From the NCBI GenBank assembly GCA_002869305.1, contig PKTC01000353.1:1-7782 (forward strand): 7,782 bases of DNA. The letters are read 5' to 3'. A program made the position numbers and the translations under genes. Every line of letters starts with the position of its first letter. Position 1 is the first letter of the stretch. Below are positions 1-5,827 of the stretch, in pieces. The stretch comes from Marinilabiliales bacterium (GTDB lineage Bacteria; Bacteroidota; Bacteroidia; Bacteroidales; UBA12077). The notes beneath the pieces were generated by a model that was given only the letters and a program-made list of their open reading frames with translations, was not told the origin of the DNA and searched no databases.

Positions 1-60
1 CAATGCATTCCCTACTCTTTCAACACTATTTAAAAATATCGTAATTGGACTCCGTTTCAT
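1..60 (-). CDS. AbgT-family transporter, N-terminal fragment (runs off left edge)
   Basis: An ATG on the minus strand at 58-60 opens a frame that stays open to the window edge, giving 20 residues that begin MKRSPITIFL and continue NSVERVGNAL. A short basic start followed by FLNxVERVGNxL resembles, from memory, the N-terminus of AbgT-family transporters (p-aminobenzoyl-glutamate/MtrF type), where it precedes the first membrane segment. Those proteins are inner-membrane transporters of roughly 500 residues, so almost all of the gene lies outside the window. It is divergent from the lipoprotein operon that starts at 352. Only 20 residues are visible, so this rests on one motif; a chance open frame is possible, but the motif match together with an ATG in the right place makes a real gene start more likely. 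Confidence 0.6.
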   Translation of the reverse strand, partial: MKRSPITIFLNSVERVGNAL

Positions 61-87
61 ATTTCTTTGAATTAAATTGAAAGCTCG

Positions 88-116
88 AAAATATAAGATT
101 CTGTTAAACAAACAAA
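88..116 (-). promoter_or_regulatory. Weak candidate promoter for the leftward (AbgT-like) gene
   Basis: On the minus strand there is TTTG (113-116 on plus as CAAA), 17 bases, then TATATTTT (88-95), about 28 bases before the ATG at 60. This resembles the Bacteroidota pattern TTTG ... TAnnTTTG, but the last base of the -7 box differs and the spacing is a little short. In such AT-rich DNA it could be chance. Confidence 0.22.
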
Positions 117-210
117 GTTTAATTGAGATCCTTTAAAAAAAAATTGAATCGTATAGGTTAAAAGTTAAACTATATACATTTTATTTTGTTCAAGTATTGA
201 GTTGTACTTA

Positions 211-242
211 AACCTGTTTAAAGTTTTTATAAAAATCAGGTT
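211..242. repeat. Inverted repeat in the divergent intergenic region
   Basis: AACCTG at 211-216 is exactly matched by its reverse complement CAGGTT at 237-242. Between them lies a second small palindrome, TTTTTATAAAAA (224-235), so the whole can fold as a two-part hairpin with a bulge on the left arm. It lies 109 bases upstream of the ATG at 352. It could be a regulator-binding site or a hairpin in a long 5' leader; nothing in the sequence decides between these. The rest of the 61-351 region is AT-rich and shows no coding sequence or RNA gene that I can recognise. Confidence 0.4.
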
Positions 243-291
243 AATAAAATGTTAAATAAAGTTATTATTTCAGAATGCTTATTATTATTAT

Positions 292-299
292 TAAATTTC
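292..299 (+). promoter_or_regulatory. Weak candidate -7 box for the lipoprotein operon
   Basis: TAAATTTC matches the Bacteroidota -7 consensus TAnnTTTG at all but the last defined base, and lies 52 bases before the ATG at 352. No clear TTTG was seen at the expected -33 distance. It directly follows five TTA repeats (279-293), so low-complexity sequence may explain the match. Confidence 0.2.
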
Positions 300-351
300 A
301 TAATTCAACATTCAAACTAAAAGACAAATACTAAAAATTAAAACTAACACC

Positions 352-1419
352 ATGAAAACAAAGAGAAGTTTATTATTAACAATTACACTAACTATTATTG
401 GGTTTGGGTTAATATCTTGTAACCAAACACAAAAAAGTTCTAACACAGAAGAGAATGTGAAACATTATCGACATATTTTATTTAGCGAAACCGTTTTCGA
501 TGATATTAAAGGAACATACCCTGTTACAGCCGAAGGCGCTGCAACAATTAACACGTATAAATTTACTTACGATGACGAGGGAAGACCTACTAGTATTGAA
601 TTTGTAAGAGGAAATGAGTTGCTTGATTATTCATCAACAGGAGCGGCCAAAATAGTTATTGAATACACAGATAATCAGGAAATCAGACACTTTTTTGACA
701 AGAATAACGAACCTAAATTAAGTCGTGGAGTTTATAAATACGTTTTCGACCTAAATGAAAAAGGCATTAGAACAGGATTAAAGTTTTATGATAAAGAAGG
801 AAATCCTGTTGAAAACGATAACAAAATTGCATACTACACATGGGAAAAATTGGAAGATGGGTTAATTAAAGAAAACAGATATAATTTGAATGATGAAGAA
901 ACTGTATTAAATGAGTTTTGTCCATTTTATGAGTTACGTTTTTCTTATGATCAGGATGGATTTGTAGAAAGAATGGCAAATTATCAGGCAGATACTTTAT
1001 ACAACTGCACTGTTGAAAATTGTGGAGATGTAGGTGTGTCATATTTCTTATTTGATATTGACGAAAAAGGAAATTTACTGGAGTTCTCTGTTCATAATAC
1101 TGTCGGTCAATACTCAAACTTATACTTTGGATGGGCTCGATTTGCAAGCAAATATGACGAAAACGGAAATGTTACTGAAACCGCTTATTATGATCAGGAC
1201 AATGAATTTCTATCTGGTAAAGCAGTTCCAGTTCGTCAGTATAAATATGATGAGCACGGTTCCGTAACTGAAGTTCTATTTTTAGACAAAGATCGAAATT
1301 TAATGGATCATCCTTCAACTGGATTTGCAGTTATTAAATATGAATACCAGGAAAATGGACAACCAAGTGATACATTGAGATTCGACAAAGACATGGAACT
1401 AATTGCCGACGAGGCATAA
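352..1419 (+). CDS. Lipoprotein with RHS/YD-like beta-strand repeats, function unknown
   Basis: A 355-residue secreted lipoprotein. The N-terminus is basic (MKTKR), followed by a hydrophobic stretch and the lipobox LISC with the lipidated Cys at residue 23, so the mature protein should be membrane-anchored outside the cytoplasm. The rest is built from irregular repeats of the form aromatic-x-Tyr/Phe-Asp-x-x-G-x-(5)-Phe/Tyr-Asp, at about residues 69-86, 130-150, 197-212, 232-247, 267-285, 298-315 and 329-347. Examples are YDDEG, LNEKG, YDQDG, IDEKG, YDENG, YDEHG and YQENG. Such repeats recall RHS/YD, YwqK or MORN-type beta-repeats, which usually serve as binding or scaffold surfaces; no enzyme motif is visible. 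It ends 14 bases before the dual-rhodanese lipoprotein and is very likely co-transcribed with it. The ATG is chosen because it gives a complete lipoprotein signal peptide. A specific function cannot be named. Confidence 0.85.
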   Translation: MKTKRSLLLTITLTIIGFGLISCNQTQKSSNTEENVKHYRHILFSETVFDDIKGTYPVTAEGAATINTYKFTYDDEGRPTSIEFVRGNELLDYSSTGAAKIVIEYTDNQEIRHFFDKNNEPKLSRGVYKYVFDLNEKGIRTGLKFYDKEGNPVENDNKIAYYTWEKLEDGLIKENRYNLNDEETVLNEFCPFYELRFSYDQDGFVERMANYQADTLYNCTVENCGDVGVSYFLFDIDEKGNLLEFSVHNTVGQYSNLYFGWARFASKYDENGNVTETAYYDQDNEFLSGKAVPVRQYKYDEHGSVTEVLFLDKDRNLMDHPSTGFAVIKYEYQENGQPSDTLRFDKDMELIADEA

Positions 1420-1433
1420 TTAAAAGCTGAAAT

Positions 1434-2468
1434 ATGATGAAACTTTTTAAGTATTTTATTTTTAGCGCACTATTTGTCATCCCATTTATCTTTCCAAGTT
1501 GCGGTGAAACGCAACAAAAATCTGAAGGCAGCAACAAGCAAAGTGCTGTTAAAAAAGATACCTCAGAAGCATTAAAACTGATTATGTATCTTGAAGAAAT
1601 GGGTGATTATGTTAATGGCAGAAATTTTCCTTCCTTAATCAAAGCATCAAGCGTATTTGAGGAGATGGATGGTAACATTCATATTATTGATATGCGCCAT
1701 GCGGATGTTTATAATAAAGGGCATATTAAAAATGCTGTTAATGTGCGTTTCAATAATTTACCAAACCACTTTGAGAACGAAATTATTCCATTTGAATTTG
1801 ATAAAATTATACTTGTCTGCTACGGAGGTCAAATAGCAAGCTATTCTGCATCTTTATTACGTTTAATGGGATATGGCAATGTATATTCTATGCGTTGGGG
1901 CATGAGTGCATGGAACGAAAAGTTTGCAAAGGATTATTGGTTATCTGGAGTTTCAAGTAAATTTCAAGATCAAATTGAAAAGGAATCTAACACAAAAACT
2001 GAAAGGTATAATCTACCTGACTTAAATACAGGTATGAAAAAAGGAGAAGATATTCATTCTGCTCGTTTTGAAAGTATTTTTAAAGAAGGTTTAAAGGATG
2101 TTTTTGTTTCAGCAGATCAGGTTTTCGAAAATCCTGAAAATTACTATATCATAAATTATGATAGGAAAGATAAATATTTAGCAGGACACATTCCGGGGTC
2201 TATAAGATATAAACCAAATGCAACATTAGGCATTGTATCGGAAATGGAAACTATTCCCGTTGACAAGGATGTAGTTGTATATTGCGGTACTGGTCACAAC
2301 TCTGGATTCGTAACGGCTTATTTGCGATTATTGGGATATAATGCACAAACGCTCGAACATGGAGCTAATTCTTTCATGTATGATAAGATGATTGAAGATC
2401 GCGCGACTTTATCGTGGTTACCATTCACTGATCAAGAAATACACAATTATCATTTTGTAACAGAATAA
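1434..2468 (+). CDS. Lipoprotein with two Cys-type rhodanese domains
   Basis: A 344-residue lipoprotein: hydrophobic signal followed by FPSC, with the lipidated Cys at residue 23 and a polar linker to about residue 45. Two rhodanese domains follow. Domain 1 (about 60-165) has IIDMRHADVYNKGHI near 84-98 and the active-site loop CYGGQIA with Cys129. Domain 2 (about 222-315) has the GHIPGS motif at 251-256 and loop CGTGHNS with Cys284. Rhodaneses carry sulfane sulfur as a cysteine persulfide and pass it to a thiophilic acceptor; in many tandem rhodaneses only the C-terminal domain keeps the Cys, whereas here both do. The Arg often found in the loop is absent from both (GGQIA, GTGHN), so substrate preference may differ from thiosulfate. 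The start at 1434 (ATGATG) follows the preceding stop by 14 bases, indicating an operon. It converges on the YeeE/rhodanese operon, which suggests a shared sulfur role, but that is inference. Confidence 0.9.
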   Translation: MMKLFKYFIFSALFVIPFIFPSCGETQQKSEGSNKQSAVKKDTSEALKLIMYLEEMGDYVNGRNFPSLIKASSVFEEMDGNIHIIDMRHADVYNKGHIKNAVNVRFNNLPNHFENEIIPFEFDKIILVCYGGQIASYSASLLRLMGYGNVYSMRWGMSAWNEKFAKDYWLSGVSSKFQDQIEKESNTKTERYNLPDLNTGMKKGEDIHSARFESIFKEGLKDVFVSADQVFENPENYYIINYDRKDKYLAGHIPGSIRYKPNATLGIVSEMETIPVDKDVVVYCGTGHNSGFVTAYLRLLGYNAQTLEHGANSFMYDKMIEDRATLSWLPFTDQEIHNYHFVTE

Positions 2469-2489
2469 GCTAACAAATTGATTTAGGAT

Positions 2490-2984
2490 TTATTCCGGCC
2501 TGATAGTGCTATCGGGTCGGAATTTATATTTAAACTTTTCATCCAAACCAATGCTATTCACATTCTTGTAAGCAACATTGTTATTAATTTCAGCAAAATC
2601 CAGATAAAAGGCTTTTATACCCTTTTGATTTAATATCATTTTGGCTTTCACGGTCTCTGAAATATTATTAGAATATATTAACCATTTCTGGTATTTGTTT
2701 TTAAAACTTATCCGATTTAACAAATCCATATAAGGTATATTAACTGCATTTTCCACATGCCACTGTTGAAACAATTTTTCATTACTTAAATCAACCAAAT
2801 AAAAATCTTCTGGAGATATTTCATATTGATTAAATGGAATAATCTCATCCGTATCTAGAGATTGTTCATAAACTTTATCTGCACTTATCATATAATAATT
2901 TCCTCTTATTAACCTGGCTAGTACAATAGCTGATATTAAAATAAGAAATGTAATTATAAACCTTAAACTCTTGAATCGTTTCAT
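2490..2984 (-). CDS. Membrane-anchored rhodanese-fold protein lacking any Cys
   Basis: A 164-residue protein with a basic N-terminus and one membrane segment (about 8-25), so the remainder should face the periplasm. Residues 60-132 follow the rhodanese pattern: YLVDLSN (62-68) in place of the usual I-D-x-R strand, AVNIPYMDLLNR (80-91) after the first helix, and strand WLIYSNN (101-107) where the catalytic loop would be. Ser105 stands at the Cys position, and no Cys occurs anywhere in the protein, so persulfide chemistry is excluded. It shares the NIPYxDLLNR segment and the YSN loop with its upstream neighbour, so the pair look like diverged paralogues. The start follows the neighbour's stop by 10 bases, so it is the last gene of the operon. 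The C-terminus FRPDSTIRPE is encoded by the terminator hairpin of the opposing operon. A scaffold or partner role is possible; none can be shown. Confidence 0.8.
   Translation of the reverse strand: MKRFKSLRFIITFLILISAIVLARLIRGNYYMISADKVYEQSLDTDEIIPFNQYEISPEDFYLVDLSNEKLFQQWHVENAVNIPYMDLLNRISFKNKYQKWLIYSNNISETVKAKMILNQKGIKAFYLDFAEINNNVAYKNVNSIGLDEKFKYKFRPDSTIRPE
2492..2523 (+). terminator. Hairpin terminator of the plus-strand operon, inside the convergent gene's 3' end
   Basis: A 15-bp perfect inverted repeat, counting two G-U wobbles: ATTCCGGCCTGATAG (2492-2506), two bases, then CTATCGGGTCGGAAT (2509-2523). It begins 24 bases after the plus-strand stop codon and is followed by the T-rich TTATATTT. 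The wobbles pair only in plus-strand RNA; in minus-strand RNA they become C-A mismatches, so the hairpin is stronger for rightward transcription. It overlaps the last codons of the minus-strand gene ending at 2490. Confidence 0.75.
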
Positions 2985-2994
2985 CTAAAATTAT

Positions 2995-3606
2995 TTAATT
3001 ACAACCTCCATCAAGTTGTTGCTCCTTTAATCTTTTAGCTGCAATGAATTTCACTTTTAAACTATCAGGTAAGCTATTCATTTCAGTAAATAATATTTTA
3101 GCCTTTGTTCGTGTTTCGAACAAAGCATTTTCTTTTGCTGTGATCTTCCTGCCTTCAAATTTACTTTCCATTACTGTATTATACCACTCATTTAATCCTC
3201 CCTTAAGAATGAAGTTATTTTCATATCCCAATCTTGTAACAATTATCCATGCACTGGTGGAAGTAAAATCACCATTAGAGTACAAAACATTCTTTATACT
3301 TTTCTGATTCAGATATCCTTGCCAGTCTCTATTTAATAAATCATTATATGGAATATTTATAGAACCTGGCAAGTTAAAAGCTTTATATTCTTCAGGCGAT
3401 CTTAAATCGATCAATAGAATACTTGTATCTTCACGAACCATACTTTTAGCAATCTGATCTACCGAAAAATATATATTACTGATCGTTGACACTTCAAATA
3501 ATTCGCTGAGTTTCGGCTCATTTATTTTATTTTGAATAGAGGGAAGAAATACCAGCATCCCTCCTAAAACAATGATCATTATGGAAAACTTAACTCTAAA
3601 GCTCAT
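2995..3606 (-). CDS. Membrane-anchored rhodanese-like protein, Ser in active site, C-terminal GGC tail
   Basis: A 203-residue protein with one N-terminal membrane segment (about 7-24) and a periplasm-facing rhodanese domain (about 46-145): LLIDLRSPEEY (64-74), LPGSINIPYNDLLNR (79-93), strand-loop VLYSNGDFTST (107-117), and YENNFILKGGLNEWY (128-142), which matches the usual G-x-x-x-W end of the fold. The catalytic Cys is replaced by Ser110. The only Cys is the penultimate residue, in the tail LDGGCN after a probably helical, charged segment (about 175-197). A Gly-Gly-Cys end on a flexible tail resembles the SoxY sulfur-carrying arm; that is a resemblance, not proof. The ATG at 3606 is preferred over an in-frame TTG at 3612; it lies 6 bases after the stop of the upstream transporter gene, and no Shine-Dalgarno is seen, as is usual in this phylum. 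Co-transcription with the YeeE halves suggests a role in sulfur transfer to or from the transporter. Confidence 0.85.
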   Translation of the reverse strand: MSFRVKFSIMIIVLGGMLVFLPSIQNKINEPKLSELFEVSTISNIYFSVDQIAKSMVREDTSILLIDLRSPEEYKAFNLPGSINIPYNDLLNRDWQGYLNQKSIKNVLYSNGDFTSTSAWIIVTRLGYENNFILKGGLNEWYNTVMESKFEGRKITAKENALFETRTKAKILFTEMNSLPDSLKVKFIAAKRLKEQQLDGGCN

Positions 3607-3612
3607 AAACAA

Positions 3613-4221
3613 TTAACTATTAATATCTTCTATTATATCAGGTCTTTTAAATCTCTTTTCTGCATACTCGGCAAACCAAAACAATACTACTGCAGCTATA
3701 ATAAGAATAAATGCAAATAATCCGTCCGAAATACCTATCCAATCTGAAATTTTAACAGGCCCTTTATAAGAGCTTGTAGCAAACTCTTCAATTAAAGGAT
3801 AAGTCTCAGCAAATAAAAACGCCCCCACTAAACCACCTAATAGAAATACGAAAGCATCTATTTTACCAATTGAAGCAGCACTCATTGCTGTTCCCGGGCA
3901 AAATCCTCCCATAATAAAACCAGCTCCCATAATAACTCCGCCCACAATGGATGCTCCAACATAGTAATGATTAACATAGACCAAATCCAAATCGAGCAGG
4001 CCAAAATAACTTAAAAACTGTGAACCCAGTAATGCAACAATAGCAGCAGTAAAAAAAACTTTTAAAACTGTAGTATCATATCCATAGAACATTCCAGCAA
4101 GTTTTCTGCTTGATGAAAATCCAGCTTGTTCTAATGAAAATCCAAAACCAATACCAATTAAAAAACCTATTAAAAGATTTATCCATTCTGATAAATTCAA
4201 TGATATTATAACCGGTCCCAT
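3613..4221 (-). CDS. YeeE/YedE (Sulf_transp) family membrane protein, C-terminal half
   Basis: A 202-residue inner-membrane protein with about five hydrophobic segments (near 14-30, 54-72, 87-104, 122-138 and 167-185). The diagnostic YeeE/YedE motifs are GFGFSLEQAGF (25-35), which precedes FSSSRKLAGMFYG, and GGVIMGAGFIMGGFCPGTAM (94-113) with the only Cys at 108. The family includes the thiosulfate importer TsuA/YeeE, where Cys residues in the two pseudo-symmetric halves relay thiosulfate across the membrane. Here the two halves are separate genes; this one supplies the GxCPG half. It begins 11 bases after the stop of the N-terminal-half gene. An in-frame TTG at 4242 would add seven residues and overlap that gene by 10 bases; the ATG at 4221 is preferred because it gives a compact MGPV start as I recall for relatives. 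The substrate is inferred from the family, not shown. Confidence 0.88.
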   Translation of the reverse strand: MGPVIISLNLSEWINLLIGFLIGIGFGFSLEQAGFSSSRKLAGMFYGYDTTVLKVFFTAAIVALLGSQFLSYFGLLDLDLVYVNHYYVGASIVGGVIMGAGFIMGGFCPGTAMSAASIGKIDAFVFLLGGLVGAFLFAETYPLIEEFATSSYKGPVKISDWIGISDGLFAFILIIAAVVLFWFAEYAEKRFKRPDIIEDINS

Positions 4222-4232
4222 AATAATTCCAT

Positions 4233-4745
4233 TTAAATCCAATTCTTTCTAAAAAACCACGCAAACAGATAAGCTGAACCAAAGATAGCGATCATGGTAA
4301 CAAATCCAGCGATTGATAAAACTGCCATTCCTGAAAGTGCTGCTCCACTTGTACAACCTCTTGCCAGTTGAGCTCCGTAAACAAAAAATATTCCACCCAG
4401 AAAAGCCATTAAAAATCTCTTGCGAGCTGAAATGTTAGGTGATTTCTCCACTTTAAATTTTAACCGTCCTGATATGGCCCCTGAAGCAAATCCTCCAACT
4501 AATACTCCTAATACTTCAAAAACTAACCAATTATTTAAAGGCTTTTGATTTCCTTGAAAATAATTTTTATAATAACTAGATGATTCAACATGCTCCTGAT
4601 CCAAAGCACCTACTAAAGAAACTACACAATACTTTATTCCACCACTAGCACCTAAACCCCTCCCGGAAAAGTACATCGCAGAGAGTAATACTATTCCTAG
4701 TATTATTCCAGCTATATATGGATTCATGTACATTTTTCTTTTCAT
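4233..4745 (-). CDS. YeeE/YedE (Sulf_transp) family membrane protein, N-terminal half
   Basis: A 170-residue inner-membrane protein. Hydrophobic segments lie near 8-24, 72-92, 110-127 and 136-164. The motifs are SGRGLGASGG (27-36), Cys40 in the following helix, and the signature GAQLARGCTSGAALSG (124-139) with Cys131, which is the typical sulfur-relay Cys motif of the N-terminal half of YeeE/YedE proteins. With the next gene it should make one split transporter for thiosulfate or a related reduced sulfur species. A hydrophilic stretch (48-70, QEHVESSSYYKNYFQGNQKP) between segments 1 and 2 probably forms an extracytoplasmic loop or cap. The ATG at 4745 is used; Met5 and Met7 are possible alternatives. 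The gene lies 69 bases downstream of the beta-barrel gene with no clear terminator between them, so an operon is likely. Confidence 0.88.
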   Translation of the reverse strand: MKRKMYMNPYIAGIILGIVLLSAMYFSGRGLGASGGIKYCVVSLVGALDQEHVESSSYYKNYFQGNQKPLNNWLVFEVLGVLVGGFASGAISGRLKFKVEKSPNISARKRFLMAFLGGIFFVYGAQLARGCTSGAALSGMAVLSIAGFVTMIAIFGSAYLFAWFFRKNWI

Positions 4746-4814
4746 TATAATATAACTTGCTAATTATTATTACTAAGATAAGAATTCGATTTTACTTATA
4801 ATGTTAAGGACAAG

Positions 4815-5750
4815 TTAAAAACTATAAGTATACTCTAAACCGGAAACCAGTTCTCTTGTTAAACCATCAGGGCGTTGATCTCTTGTTACAAAAGGGAAAC
4901 CGAATGAGAATTCAAGTTGTTTAGATTCCGAAAATCTATAATTAAGAAATAAGTTGGCATTTAAAGTAAGACCTTTTGATCCATTGATACTTTGTTCTAC
5001 TCCATTTTGATCTTTAAATGTATCATTGCCCAGATGATAAATACCCAGTAATCCAGGTCGAATATAAAATTTATTTTCATTAACTTTTAAATAATACGAA
5101 GCACGTAAAACTACATCTCCCTTTCTATTATAAGAGTTTGTTGATGAATATTTATATTCTATCGCGTTCTGATCCAAAGGCTTGATAAATTCATTTTCAT
5201 TAGAATTTATAATTGGTTGTTGCAATGCCATACTAATTCCAAAATCCATGATGGAATAATTAACTCCCACAATTAAATCATATGTTCCTAAAGAGCTTTG
5301 ATAATGCATCGGCAAAGGATTATCTTCTTCTTTAATATTTGAGCTATTTAAAGGAATCTTTGCTCCTAAAACTACGTTTAATGAAGTTAGGACTTCTTGA
5401 AATAAAACAAGGTTAGAGGAAAATATAAAATCGCTTAAATTATTCGTATTTGCTAACTCTCCTGAAACAAAAGCATACGTAATTTTTCCAGACAGACTTA
5501 ATTTATTAGTAACAAATCCTGTATATTCTAAATAAGGATTAATAACATTGATACTATGTTCCCCAATGCCGAATGTAATTCCAGATTTAAAGAAATTTCT
5601 ATCCTTTAACTCGTTAGGTATATTAAACGAATGATCTTTGATGTTATTAATGGTACATATCCCAGCATCACTGCATCCTTGGGCTTTTGCAATATGATTT
5701 AAACTAACAAGTAATAATACAATTATACTGATTTTGTTAATTAATCTCAT
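4815..5750 (-). CDS. Outer-membrane beta-barrel protein with post-signal CSDAGIC motif
   Basis: A 311-residue exported protein. The signal peptide (about 1-23) ends AKA, so the mature protein would start QGCSDAGICTI, with two Cys (26 and 32) five residues apart; the only cysteines in the protein are these two. From about residue 53 onward, amphipathic strands alternate with polar turns (for example GITFGIGEHSINVINPYLEY, KLSLSGKITYAF, NKFYIRPGLLGIYHL, KQLEFSFGFPF), and the last residues YTYSF end in Phe, as beta-barrels inserted by the BAM machinery do. I recall this QGCSDAGxCT start from other Bacteroidota outer-membrane proteins of unknown function, but cannot name the family. It stands first in the putative operon, just after a TAnnTTTG box, and ahead of the split sulfur transporter. 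Passage or sensing of a sulfur compound is a guess from context only. Confidence 0.8.
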   Translation of the reverse strand: MRLINKISIIVLLLVSLNHIAKAQGCSDAGICTINNIKDHSFNIPNELKDRNFFKSGITFGIGEHSINVINPYLEYTGFVTNKLSLSGKITYAFVSGELANTNNLSDFIFSSNLVLFQEVLTSLNVVLGAKIPLNSSNIKEEDNPLPMHYQSSLGTYDLIVGVNYSIMDFGISMALQQPIINSNENEFIKPLDQNAIEYKYSSTNSYNRKGDVVLRASYYLKVNENKFYIRPGLLGIYHLGNDTFKDQNGVEQSINGSKGLTLNANLFLNYRFSESKQLEFSFGFPFVTRDQRPDGLTRELVSGLEYTYSF

Positions 5751-5778
5751 AACCTTATGTTTAAATATAATAGTTAAA

Positions 5779-5786
5779 CAAATTTA
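5779..5786 (-). promoter_or_regulatory. -7 promoter box for the beta-barrel/YeeE/rhodanese operon
   Basis: Minus-strand TAAATTTG (plus CAAATTTA) is an exact match to the Bacteroidota -7 consensus TAnnTTTG. It lies in the 77-bp gap after the kinase stop, 28 bases before the ATG at 5750, which is a normal distance. No good TTTG appears about 20 bases upstream, so the -33 element is weak or absent. This suggests the operon can be transcribed separately from the kinase gene. Confidence 0.5.
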
Positions 5787-5827
5787 TTAGAGATATTGTT
5801 TAAGATCAGGGATTTATGCACTAGCAT

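Noticed and set aside
279..293. Five TTA repeats upstream of the lipoprotein operon, as a possible phase-variable tract
   Set aside because: A short triplet run in very AT-rich DNA, well upstream of the start codon; no evidence of variability can be seen in one sequence.
866..1147. Minus-strand 93-codon open frame (and 1034-1267 plus, 1334-1537 minus, 3044-3307 plus, 4076-4282 minus, 5841-6086 plus)
   Set aside because: All lie over well-supported genes in other frames or on the other strand, and their translations show no recognisable domain or signal.
2490..2523. Bidirectional terminator at the convergent junction
   Set aside because: In minus-strand RNA the wobble pairs become mismatches, the hairpin is within the coding sequence, and no T-run follows, so only plus-strand termination is supported.
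3607..3612. TTG start two codons upstream of the rhodanese-like gene's ATG
   Set aside because: It adds only two residues and directly abuts the upstream stop codon; ATG at 3606 is the simpler start and there is no Shine-Dalgarno to favour TTG.
4222..4242. TTG start for the C-terminal YeeE half, overlapping the previous gene by 10 bases
   Set aside because: The added seven residues precede a normal-looking MGPV start, and all neighbouring genes use ATG. Translational coupling by overlap remains possible but is not needed.
5816..5827. Small palindrome ATGCACTAGCAT just after the kinase stop codon, as a possible terminator
   Set aside because: The stem is only four base pairs and no T-run follows on the minus strand.
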